Positions 1 through 5,339 of a stretch of 5,400 bases of DNA are shown here, in pieces; the stretch's first letter is position 1; each line of letters opens with the position of its first letter. The position numbers were made by a program, and so were the translations under genes. Source of the stretch: Gastranaerophilus sp045639085. Its GTDB lineage: Bacteria > Cyanobacteriota > Vampirovibrionia > Gastranaerophilales > Gastranaerophilaceae. The notes beneath the pieces are model-generated. The model searched no databases. It saw only the letters and a list, made by a program, of their open reading frames with translations, and was not told the origin of the DNA. Location of the stretch: assembly GCA_045639085.1 (NCBI GenBank), contig JAZUCM010000002.1, positions 1 to 5,400 on the forward strand, read 5' to 3'.

Positions 1-58
1 CGATTTCGCTACGCTCAATCGGCTGGGTTGCCGCGCTCACATCCGTTCGCTCGCAATG
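1..58 (-). repeat. CATTGCGAG-type dispersed intergenic repeat (partial, at window edge)
   Basis: The complement of this stretch begins CATTGCGAGCGAACGG and ends GAGCGTAGCGAAATCG. This resembles a loose family of GC-rich short repeats (CATTGCGAGCG..., GAGCGTAGCG) seen between genes in many bacterial genomes. The 1-5 CGATT and 17-21 AATCG arms form a small dyad, and GAGCG/CGCTC words recur. Its base composition is clearly GC-richer than the gene that follows. It runs straight into the pilin gene, and the ATG at 56 lies within the CATTGCGAG core. The assignment rests on recalled resemblance. No second full copy exists in this window, although a 13-base piece (8-20) recurs exactly at 770-782. Confidence 0.5.
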
Positions 59-1051
59 ACGCAATGTGCATTCACAATGGCGGAGATTTTATTATCATTA
101 ACGATAATTGGCGTGGTCGCAGCCATAACTCTGCCAAGCTTAATGGCAAACATTAATGAACGCACTTGGAACACGCAACGAAAAGCTTTGTACGCGCGTA
201 TGTCCCAAGCCATCGCAATGATGCCACAGTTGAACGGCTATGGTGAATATGAAGGCACAAACACCGATGGTTCTGTAACTGCAACAAAAGACACTGCAGC
301 CGAGGCGTTTTTAACCGAAGGCCTCTCAAAGGTCCTGAAAATAAATAATATTTGTGACGCAACTCATTTAGCGGATTGCGGAATCGCGGCGTCGTTTACT
401 AACCTTGCCGGGTCAGTAATCACGTGGCCAACGAAGTTGTCTGAGTTGAATTGGGGTTTTACAAGTACTCATATCAATGGCGCTGGTGCTGCTTATGTTA
501 ATCCTCAAAATAATATAGACACAAAAGCTGCTGCGTTTGAAACTCAAAATGGTGAGTCAATTGTCCTTTATTACAATCCTTATTGTGTTACTAATATGTA
601 TGAGACTACGCAGCATTATGCTCAACCTAAAATGTGTGCAAATTTTATCTATGATTTGAATGGTAACAAGGGGCCGAATACTTATGGTAAAGATATCGGT
701 TTTATAACTTCGTTGTATGCTGTTGAGCCAGTTGTTGTTGCACCGATGCTTGCCTCTCTAAGTTCACCGGCTACGCTCAATCCTTCTAAACCATCGTCTG
801 AATCTGAAATTAGTGCTTCAGCAGCGTGTACTAATTTTGATAATCAAACTCGTCTTCCAAGTATTGATGAATGGTCTTCAATTTATTACAATATGTTTGT
901 TGTTGGATTTCATGTGTCTGGCACTCATTATTGGTCTTCTACATCTGTTGGATCTTCTCCGGAGCTTGTTTGGGTTCATAGTCTTGATGCGGGGCAACGC
1001 TTGGCTACTTCTCGCTCTGAGGCTCGTATGGTGTATTGTGTGAAGCGCTAA
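56..1051 (+). CDS. Type IV pilin-like protein with C-terminal Lcl_C/DUF1566-like domain
   Basis: This is a predicted prepilin-type surface protein of 331 aa from the ATG at 56. Residues 6-30 carry the N-methylation/cleavage signature: FTMAE with Glu at mature position 5, then a hydrophobic helix containing IIGVVAAITLP. Processing would fall between Ala5 and Phe6, with Ala in place of the usual Gly. The globular part (about 31-230) has a DLNGNKGPNTYGKD loop at 200-213, resembling acidic metal-binding loops of pseudopilins, and cysteines 100/108 and 177/194 that could pair. A Ser/Pro-rich linker (233-254) leads to a C-terminal domain (257-331) with RLPSIDEW, YWSST and a final YCVKR. This pattern is typical of Lcl_C (DUF1566), a lectin-like adhesin domain, and Cys258-Cys328 probably bridge it. 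The start is uncertain. There is no Shine-Dalgarno before 56, and the frame is open back to base 2, adding DFATLNRLGCRAHIRSLA, which supplies the basic residues missing from the short leader. The true 5' end may therefore lie outside the window. Pilus membership and adhesion are inferred. Confidence 0.85.
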   Translation: MTQCAFTMAEILLSLTIIGVVAAITLPSLMANINERTWNTQRKALYARMSQAIAMMPQLNGYGEYEGTNTDGSVTATKDTAAEAFLTEGLSKVLKINNICDATHLADCGIAASFTNLAGSVITWPTKLSELNWGFTSTHINGAGAAYVNPQNNIDTKAAAFETQNGESIVLYYNPYCVTNMYETTQHYAQPKMCANFIYDLNGNKGPNTYGKDIGFITSLYAVEPVVVAPMLASLSSPATLNPSKPSSESEISASAACTNFDNQTRLPSIDEWSSIYYNMFVVGFHVSGTHYWSSTSVGSSPELVWVHSLDAGQRLATSRSEARMVYCVKR

Positions 1052-1059
1052 AATAAAAC

Positions 1060-1079
1060 AAGGAGCCTTACGGCTCCTT
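1060..1079. terminator. Bidirectional intrinsic terminator between convergent genes
   Basis: An 8-bp perfect stem (AAGGAGCC at 1060-1067, GGCTCCTT at 1072-1079) closes a TTAC loop. The plus side continues into T-rich sequence (TTTGAATTATT). The minus side continues into TTGTTTTATTTT, a good U-tract. It starts 8 bases after the pilin stop and ends 5 bases before the end of the minus-strand nucleoside phosphorylase gene, so one hairpin can serve both converging transcripts. The better tail is on the minus strand. Confidence 0.85.
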
Positions 1080-1084
1080 TTGAA

Positions 1085-2392
1085 TTATTGTACAATTTCA
1101 TAAATCAATGTTTTTTGTTGCGGTTTTGTGTCGGAGATTTCGTAGGCTTCGTTGCATAATTGGCGGCATTGCTCAGCTTTTTTCGAATCATTTGAGTAAA
1201 TTGTGTAAAGAATCTCGCCTTTTGAGACTTTTTCACCTGATTTTTTGTTGAGGAAAACTCCGACGCTTAAATCAATTGTGTCCGCTTTTGTTTCACGTCC
1301 GGCGCCAAGAAGTTTGCAGCCCAGCGCGACTTTGTAGGCGTCAATGTTTGCTACGTAACCGTTTTGGCTTGCCAATACTTCAATTTTTTTATTCGCTGTT
1401 GGTAGTTTTGAGTAATCTGTTAAAGCTTCTGGTGTCCCGCCTTGAGCTTTAACAAGTTCCTTGAATTTTTCCAGTGCTTTGCCTGACGTTATAAGTTTAT
1501 CTATGTGTGCGCGTGCGGATTCTTTATCCGGGCAAATTCGATATTGAAGGAGTGTTAGGATTGCAAGTTCGTAGGTGAGTTCATAAACTTCACCGTCTTT
1601 TACGTTGCCGTTGAGAAATTCGCAGGCTTCAATGACTTCTAACGAATTGCCGACGGCTCTGCCTAACGGTTCGTCCATAGATGTGATTACGGCGATGACC
1701 TTACGGCCCAGGTGTTTGCCTATTTCAACCATAAGTTTTGCTAAATGTGCGGCGTCTTGGGGTGCTTTCATAAACGCTCCCTTACCGCATTTTACGTCGA
1801 GAACTATGTTTTCAGCGCCGGATGCGACTTTTTTGGATATAACAGATGATGCAATCAGCGAAACGTTGTCGACCGTGCCTGTAACGTCGCGCAATGCGTA
1901 AAGGATGCCGTCTGCCGGCGTTAAACCTTTTGTTTGTGCACCGATTGCAAGATTAATTTTTTTAACTTGTGCAATCATATCGTCTATTTTGCAATCAGTA
2001 TTGAATCCCGGAATGGATTCCAACTTGTCAATTGTTCCGCCAGTGTGACCAAGCCCGCGCCCGGAAAGTTTTAGGCAGGGGATTCCTGAGGCTGCAAGAA
2101 GTGGGGCTAACGTTAAGGTTATTTTGTCTCCCACGCCACCTGTTGAATGTTTGTCTAGCACCCCTTTAGGAAGTTTTGTTTGATCAACAAAACTTCCTGA
2201 TTTTACGATTGCCTCTGTTAGATAAGAAGTTTCCAAATCGCTCATCCCTTGAAAACACACAGCCATTAAAAACGCGCTGATTTGGTAATCAGGCATACTT
2301 TTGTCCATAACTGAATTGATGAAAAAGTTAATTTCATCTTTGGTCAGTTCTTGGCCATGTTTTTTCTTTAGGATTAAATCGACAGTTCTCAT
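1085..2392 (-). CDS. pdp: Pyrimidine-nucleoside phosphorylase (thymidine phosphorylase family)
   Basis: This enzyme would catalyse reversible phosphorolysis of uridine, thymidine or deoxyuridine to the free base and (deoxy)ribose-1-phosphate in cytoplasmic pyrimidine salvage. The protein is 435 aa, close to the roughly 433 aa of Bacillus Pdp. The phosphate-binding motif DKHSTGGVGDK (80-90) supplies Lys81 and Ser83. SGRGLGHTGGT (110-120), with LESIPGF after it, is the family signature. The pyrimidine-binding residues fall at the expected numbers: Arg168 in YALRDVT, and Ser183 and Lys187 in ASSVISKK. Lys108 two residues before SGRG matches Bacillus Pdp (KMSGRG) rather than E. coli DeoA (MISGRG), favouring the broad-specificity enzyme. 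The usual PADKKLYALRD reads PADGILYALRD here. The C-terminal alpha/beta domain (about 335-435) is complete. The ATG lies 2 nt after the TAA of the upstream chaperone gene with only a weak ribosome site (TTAAG), suggesting translational coupling. Family assignment is secure; exact substrate preference is inferred. Confidence 0.95.
   Translation of the reverse strand: MRTVDLILKKKHGQELTKDEINFFINSVMDKSMPDYQISAFLMAVCFQGMSDLETSYLTEAIVKSGSFVDQTKLPKGVLDKHSTGGVGDKITLTLAPLLAASGIPCLKLSGRGLGHTGGTIDKLESIPGFNTDCKIDDMIAQVKKINLAIGAQTKGLTPADGILYALRDVTGTVDNVSLIASSVISKKVASGAENIVLDVKCGKGAFMKAPQDAAHLAKLMVEIGKHLGRKVIAVITSMDEPLGRAVGNSLEVIEACEFLNGNVKDGEVYELTYELAILTLLQYRICPDKESARAHIDKLITSGKALEKFKELVKAQGGTPEALTDYSKLPTANKKIEVLASQNGYVANIDAYKVALGCKLLGAGRETKADTIDLSVGVFLNKKSGEKVSKGEILYTIYSNDSKKAEQCRQLCNEAYEISDTKPQQKTLIYEIVQ
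2168..2198. repeat. Perfect 13-bp inverted repeat inside pdp
   Basis: The arms AGGAAGTTTTGTT (2168-2180) and AACAAAACTTCCT (2186-2198) are exact reverse complements around a 5-base TGATC loop. On the coding (minus) strand this encodes roughly SFVDQTKLP at residues 67-75 of the phosphorylase, just before the DKHSTGG phosphate-binding motif. There is no T-run after either arm, so it is not a normal terminator. It could be an mRNA hairpin affecting translation speed or RNase processing. Function is unknown. Confidence 0.75.
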
Positions 2393-2394
2393 CG

Positions 2395-2841
2395 TTACTT
2401 AACAGCTTTCAATTTTTGGATTACTTGGTCGCTAACGTCAACACCGCCAACGAAGATTACTCTAAAATCTACGATTGCGTCAAGGTGTTGTTCAACCAAA
2501 ACTTTGTTTGCAGCTTCTTTGATTCTTGAGTAAACAAGTTCTTCTTTTTGGTTTTTAAGTTTTATTAGCGCTTCTTCTTTAAGTTGAAGTTCTTTTGCTG
2601 TTGCTTCTTCGAAGTTTTGTTTTTTCAAAGGTGTGTCAAGAGCTTTGTATTGTTTTTCTTTATCAACCATAAATTGTTGAATTTCGAGAGCTTTAGCATC
2701 AATTTCTTTGATTGCTGATTGTGCAAGCGGGTAGTTTTCTTGAACTTTTACATAATCAATGTAGCCGACGCCGGCTGCAAAAGCTTGTGCGCCCAAAATC
2801 AAAGATGTTGCCAACAATGTAAATTTCATAAGATTTTTCAT
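2395..2841 (-). CDS. skp: OmpH/Skp-family periplasmic chaperone
   Basis: This is a small exported chaperone that would bind unfolded outer-membrane proteins in the periplasm and deliver them to the BamA machinery. The 148-aa product (E. coli Skp precursor is 161) has a signal peptide at 1-22 (two early Lys, a hydrophobic LLATSLILGAQA core, and AFA before cleavage at Ala23). It then shows the OmpH opening strand VGYIDYVKVQENYP (25-38), a charged Lys/Glu/Gln-rich helical stretch at about 40-112 that would form the coiled-coil tentacles, and a C-terminal return to the body domain, FRVIFVGGVDVSDQVIQKL. The start at 2841 is supported by AGGAGA with 7-nt spacing; the alternative Met5 would sit too far from it. 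It lies 28 nt downstream of bamA and 2 nt upstream of pdp, so all three are probably cotranscribed. Sequence similarity within OmpH proteins is weak, so the call rests on architecture, motif pattern and the bamA neighbour. Confidence 0.9.
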   Translation of the reverse strand: MKNLMKFTLLATSLILGAQAFAAGVGYIDYVKVQENYPLAQSAIKEIDAKALEIQQFMVDKEKQYKALDTPLKKQNFEEATAKELQLKEEALIKLKNQKEELVYSRIKEAANKVLVEQHLDAIVDFRVIFVGGVDVSDQVIQKLKAVK

Positions 2842-2848
2842 AATTGTT

Positions 2849-2854
2849 TCTCCT
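2849..2854 (-). promoter_or_regulatory. Ribosome binding site of skp
   Basis: The minus strand reads AGGAGA followed by 7 nt and then ATG at 2841. It is the strongest Shine-Dalgarno in the window and selects Met1 over Met5 for the chaperone. It lies in the 28-nt gap after the bamA stop codon. Confidence 0.8.
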
Positions 2855-2869
2855 ATATTTTATTTTTTA

Positions 2870-4963
2870 TTAATACATCAAATCCCCAACACCAAACGTG
2901 AAGTATCCGCTGCTGTTGCCGTTAGATCCAGGGTTTGTGAGCGGAATACCGTAGTCGATTGAGAGTGGTCCCATGCCGGGAACGTATAGTTTCAAGCCGA
3001 CACCTGCAGTGATTGCGTACATCGGACGATCGTAGATTTTGTCGCTGACGGTTGTACCGAAGACTTTACCGGCGTCAACGAACATCGTAAATCTTAGATT
3101 ATGTAAGAAATTGATTTTTGTTCTATCCATAAACGGTATTGGGGTAGCGAGTTCGGCAGAACCCATTACGAACGCGTCGCCTGTACCGACGCCGCTCATT
3201 TTGAAACCTCTGATTGTGTACGGGCCGCCTAAACGATATGCCATAACTTCAGGCATGTCGCCGTGAAGTTTTCCGCCCCCTTTGAACATAAAGGATAGGG
3301 ACGATTTCTTTCTGACCGGGATGTAGTGTTTAATCATCCCGGAGAGTTTGCCGTGAGTTTGGCCGAAATCTGTCATGCCGAATTCTTCGTCAAATCTTAA
3401 ACTTGCCATTGTTCCACGGCGAGTAACGGTTTCGTTGTCGCGGGTGTCATACATTAATCCCGGGCTTAATGACAAGAATAGTCCGCCGTCTAACTGTTTC
3501 GCACGTTCAGAAATCGGAATGCCGTTTTTCATAAATAGTCCGTACATTTTGTCAAAATCACCTTCTGAAACGTGGATGTTTTCGATGCCGAGAGAGAAGG
3601 TTGACGTCATGTGGCGGTTTGATTTCATCCTATGCGCGACCGTAACTTCGCCGCCTAAACGTCTTTCGATTGCGAGCGGAATTTGGTAACTGCCAAAATC
3701 TCTATAATAAACTTTACTCAAGAAAGAAGTATCGGCGTTGAGGAAATGAGGCTCAAAGAAACTCAATTCTGTTTGTAAGTTCATACGGCGCATGATTGAC
3801 GCGTCGTTAAGGATTATACCTGTACCGGCCAACGCGTTAAGTGACAAACGTTGGTTGCGGCCGCGGAAATTGTTATCCGAAATACCCAAAGAACCAAAAA
3901 GACCTGTTACCGTGTCAATACCGCCACCGGCAGAAATGCTTGCGCTGCGCTGTTCTTCGACGTTGATAGTGATATCGTATTCATCCGGATTTTCTTCTGT
4001 TGGTTCAATTTCACGGGTTACGTCTTTGAACGCTTGAGTTGAATACAGGCGGATTAAGTCTTCTTTAAGCATGTTTTCATTATAAATCATGCCGGGTTCT
4101 GTTAAAATATTACGCTCAATGATGAAATCTTTCGTTTTGTTGTTGCCGGAGATGAAAATCTTGTTAACTCTCCCTTCAACAATTGAAATATTAATGGTAC
4201 CGTCCGGGTCGTCTGTCACGGAGTCAATGCGTGAGAGAATGTAGCCTTTGTCTATGTATAGTTTTTGAACTTCGGCGATTGCTTGGTTAAGCAGACCAAT
4301 GTTTTGCGGTTGGCCTTTTAGCGGGAACAATACGTCGAGAATTTCTTCGGTTGAAACAACGGTATTACCCTCGATTGTGAAATCTCTGATAGGTGCGTTT
4401 TCTTCGACAACGATTTGTATGGAAACAGTTCCGTCGCTGTTGCTGATAGGCAGGGCTTTCATGTTTTCGGTGAAATAGCCCATTTCATAGATATTTTTCA
4501 AATCCAGCATGAGCATATCACGACTGTAATGCGCGCCGCTTTGCAACTGCATTCTTTGGCGTATCAATTCATTAGAAACATTGTTGGCGCCTTGAATTTC
4601 GATATCTTTGATGATGGCTTGTTCTTTAGAAAGTTTTTCTTGTTCTTGAGCGTACAAAGAGCCGGTTTCTTCCGCATAGCCGTCATATGTTGAGGCTTGT
4701 TCTGTTGATTGATAATCTTCGTAAGTGTCAAAACTTTCTGCTGGAGAGGCAGAAGGGCTTGTGTAGGTAGGTTTTTGAGTGTTTAATTCAGGAATAAGGT
4801 TTCTTGTGCTTTCGGTAAAACCGTTGTAAGAATCTTGAGTTTGTTTGCGTGTAGGCTGAATAGAGTCATGCCAAAATTCGTCGATACCAAAAGATGCAAG
4901 GGGCAAACATGTCGTCATCGCGCTTAATATTATGAAGTTTTTAAGCAACTTATTAAATTTCAA
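2870..4963 (-). CDS. bamA: Outer-membrane assembly factor BamA (Omp85 family)
   Basis: This outer-membrane beta-barrel would fold and insert other outer-membrane proteins. The 697-aa product has a signal peptide (1-26, cleavage probably after SFG) and a low-complexity Ser/Thr/Gln/Glu/Tyr-rich linker (about 27-113). Three POTRA-like domains follow: about 115-188 (IKDIEIQGANNVS...VEENAP), 189-265 (IRDFTIEGNTVVS...GYILSRI) and 266-338 (VNKIFISGNNKTKD...). The barrel spans about 341-697, with the conserved GGPYTIRGF segment (579-587; the R-G-F of loop 6), YDTRDN (505-510), and a C-terminal beta-signal ending FTFGVGDLMY with a terminal aromatic residue. Three POTRAs after a disordered N-terminal region resemble cyanobacterial Omp85 rather than the five-POTRA proteobacterial BamA. 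The start is TTG at 4963: an in-frame TAG at 4999-4997 bars a longer form, no ATG or GTG lies between, and the next ATG (Met16) would destroy the signal peptide. It heads the bamA-skp-pdp operon. Confidence 0.95.
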   Translation of the reverse strand: MKFNKLLKNFIILSAMTTCLPLASFGIDEFWHDSIQPTRKQTQDSYNGFTESTRNLIPELNTQKPTYTSPSASPAESFDTYEDYQSTEQASTYDGYAEETGSLYAQEQEKLSKEQAIIKDIEIQGANNVSNELIRQRMQLQSGAHYSRDMLMLDLKNIYEMGYFTENMKALPISNSDGTVSIQIVVEENAPIRDFTIEGNTVVSTEEILDVLFPLKGQPQNIGLLNQAIAEVQKLYIDKGYILSRIDSVTDDPDGTINISIVEGRVNKIFISGNNKTKDFIIERNILTEPGMIYNENMLKEDLIRLYSTQAFKDVTREIEPTEENPDEYDITINVEEQRSASISAGGGIDTVTGLFGSLGISDNNFRGRNQRLSLNALAGTGIILNDASIMRRMNLQTELSFFEPHFLNADTSFLSKVYYRDFGSYQIPLAIERRLGGEVTVAHRMKSNRHMTSTFSLGIENIHVSEGDFDKMYGLFMKNGIPISERAKQLDGGLFLSLSPGLMYDTRDNETVTRRGTMASLRFDEEFGMTDFGQTHGKLSGMIKHYIPVRKKSSLSFMFKGGGKLHGDMPEVMAYRLGGPYTIRGFKMSGVGTGDAFVMGSAELATPIPFMDRTKINFLHNLRFTMFVDAGKVFGTTVSDKIYDRPMYAITAGVGLKLYVPGMGPLSIDYGIPLTNPGSNGNSSGYFTFGVGDLMY

Positions 4964-4972
4964 AAAACTATA

Positions 4973-4976
4973 CCTT
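4973..4976 (-). promoter_or_regulatory. Ribosome binding site supporting the TTG start of bamA
   Basis: The minus strand has AAGG followed by 9 nt (TATAGTTTT) and then TTG at 4963. With the in-frame TAG just upstream and no ATG/GTG available, this weak site and rare start codon decide the bamA 5' end. The combination would be expected to limit its translation. Confidence 0.65.
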
Positions 4977-5000
4977 AATCCTACACTACTCTCTTTCTAT

Positions 5001-5028
5001 ATATTAACACAAAATATTAATAATTCAA
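5001..5028 (-). promoter_or_regulatory. Predicted sigma70-type promoter of the bamA-skp-pdp operon
   Basis: On the minus strand, TTGAAT (5028-5023) is followed after 16 bp by TAATAT (5006-5001); each matches the consensus at 4 of 6 positions. Transcription would begin near 4994, giving a leader of about 30 nt before the TTG start. The surrounding sequence is strongly AT-rich, which helps melting but also raises the chance of a false match. Confidence 0.45.
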
Positions 5029-5058
5029 ATAGTTTTATTGAGGGATTTCGCCATCGGC

Positions 5059-5262
5059 GGGTTAATAGGTTAAACAGTTAAAAGGTTAAATGGGTTTATG
5101 GAAATAAACAATTGTAAAACGCCGCGTTTACGCCGTTATTGATTACGTTAATCCCATTTAACCCTTGTCTTGCTCGTTCGCGTGTAACGGCATTCAGGCA
5201 AAAGCGTGGTTTTGCCTTGGAATGCCTCAGCTCTCTCGCGCTTAACCTATTAACCTTTTAAC
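5059..5262. repeat. Fold-back intergenic repeat with nested stems (MITE-like or structured element)
   Basis: The flanks carry related TTAACC-type words in opposite orientation. GGTTAATAGGTTAA (5060-5073) is the exact complement of 5242-5255 (14 bp). GTTAAAAGGTTAA (5077-5089) is the exact complement of 5250-5262 (13 bp, an alternative pairing). Inside, GGTTAAATGGG (5084-5094) pairs with CCCATTTAACC (5153-5163, 11 bp), and a separate strong hairpin lies at 5189-5226. The outer 14-bp stem, the 11-bp stem and the hairpin nest without conflict into a multi-branched structure. No open reading frame of note and no clear target-site duplication are visible. It sits between the two divergent promoters, so neither should transcribe it. 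A non-autonomous mobile repeat is the simplest reading; a structured RNA is possible. Confidence 0.6.
5189..5226. repeat. Strong 15-bp imperfect hairpin within the fold-back element
   Basis: GGCATTC (5189-5195) pairs with GAATGCC (5220-5226), and AGGCAAAA (5196-5203) pairs with TTTTGCCT (5210-5217). Together they make 15 base pairs interrupted only by a 2-base bulge (TG, 5218-5219), with a 6-base loop GCGTGG. There is no T-run after either arm, so it is not a terminator. It looks like the core of a REP-like palindromic repeat. Confidence 0.75.
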
Positions 5263-5274
5263 ACGTTACGCAAT

Positions 5275-5337
5275 TTTCATTATGCACAAAATAATCATGC
5301 CCCCTTGACAAACTCCACGCAATAGTGCATAATGAAA
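5275..5337. promoter_or_regulatory. 13-bp inverted repeat enclosing a promoter (operator-like)
   Basis: TTTCATTATGCAC (5275-5287) and GTGCATAATGAAA (5325-5337) are exact reverse complements separated by 37 bases. The right arm overlaps the -10 box of the plus-strand promoter at 5305-5333. Arm centres are 50 bp apart, close to a whole number of helical turns. This would suit two inward-facing protein sites on the same DNA face, or recombination or transposon ends. The protein partner is unknown. Confidence 0.55.
5305..5333 (+). promoter_or_regulatory. Near-consensus sigma70 promoter driving the gene at the right edge
   Basis: TTGACA (5305-5310, perfect -35) is followed by exactly 17 bp and CATAAT (5328-5333, 5 of 6 in the -10). 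It is the best promoter match in the window. The expected +1, about 7 nt after the -10, falls at or beside the ATG at 5340. It points away from bamA. Confidence 0.7.
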
Positions 5338-5339
5338 GT

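Noticed and set aside
813..1043. Hydrophobic 76-codon frame overlapping the pilin C-terminus
   Set aside because: It is a shifted reading of T-rich codons in the pilin gene. The pilin frame carries the recognisable Lcl_C-like pattern to its end, so this is not a frameshifted continuation.
1605..1901. Plus-strand open frame of 98 codons opposite pdp
   Set aside because: It lies entirely within the well-supported phosphorylase on the other strand, shows no domain or ribosome site, and looks like an antisense shadow.
2168..2198. Hairpin in pdp considered as a terminator or attenuator
   Set aside because: Neither side is followed by a T-run, and the reading frame continues intact for the remaining conserved domains.
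1085..2392. pdp considered as anthranilate phosphoribosyltransferase (TrpD), which shares the fold
   Set aside because: The DKHSTGGVGDK and SGRGLGHTGGT motifs, Arg168/Ser183/Lys187 and the extra C-terminal domain are specific to the nucleoside phosphorylases.
3039..4693. Several plus-strand open frames opposite bamA
   Set aside because: All are antisense to a convincing BamA, with no motifs or ribosome sites; they arise from the codon pattern of the real gene.
5060..5262. TTAACC-type words considered as a CRISPR array or iterons
   Set aside because: Units are short, irregularly spaced and largely in inverted arrangement, with no regular spacers of 25-40 bases and no replication gene nearby.
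5279..5284. CATAAT on the minus strand in the left arm of the 13-bp inverted repeat, as a divergent -10 box
   Set aside because: No acceptable -35 lies 16-18 bp upstream on the minus strand (CAAGGG at the 17-bp position), so a divergent promoter there is not supported.
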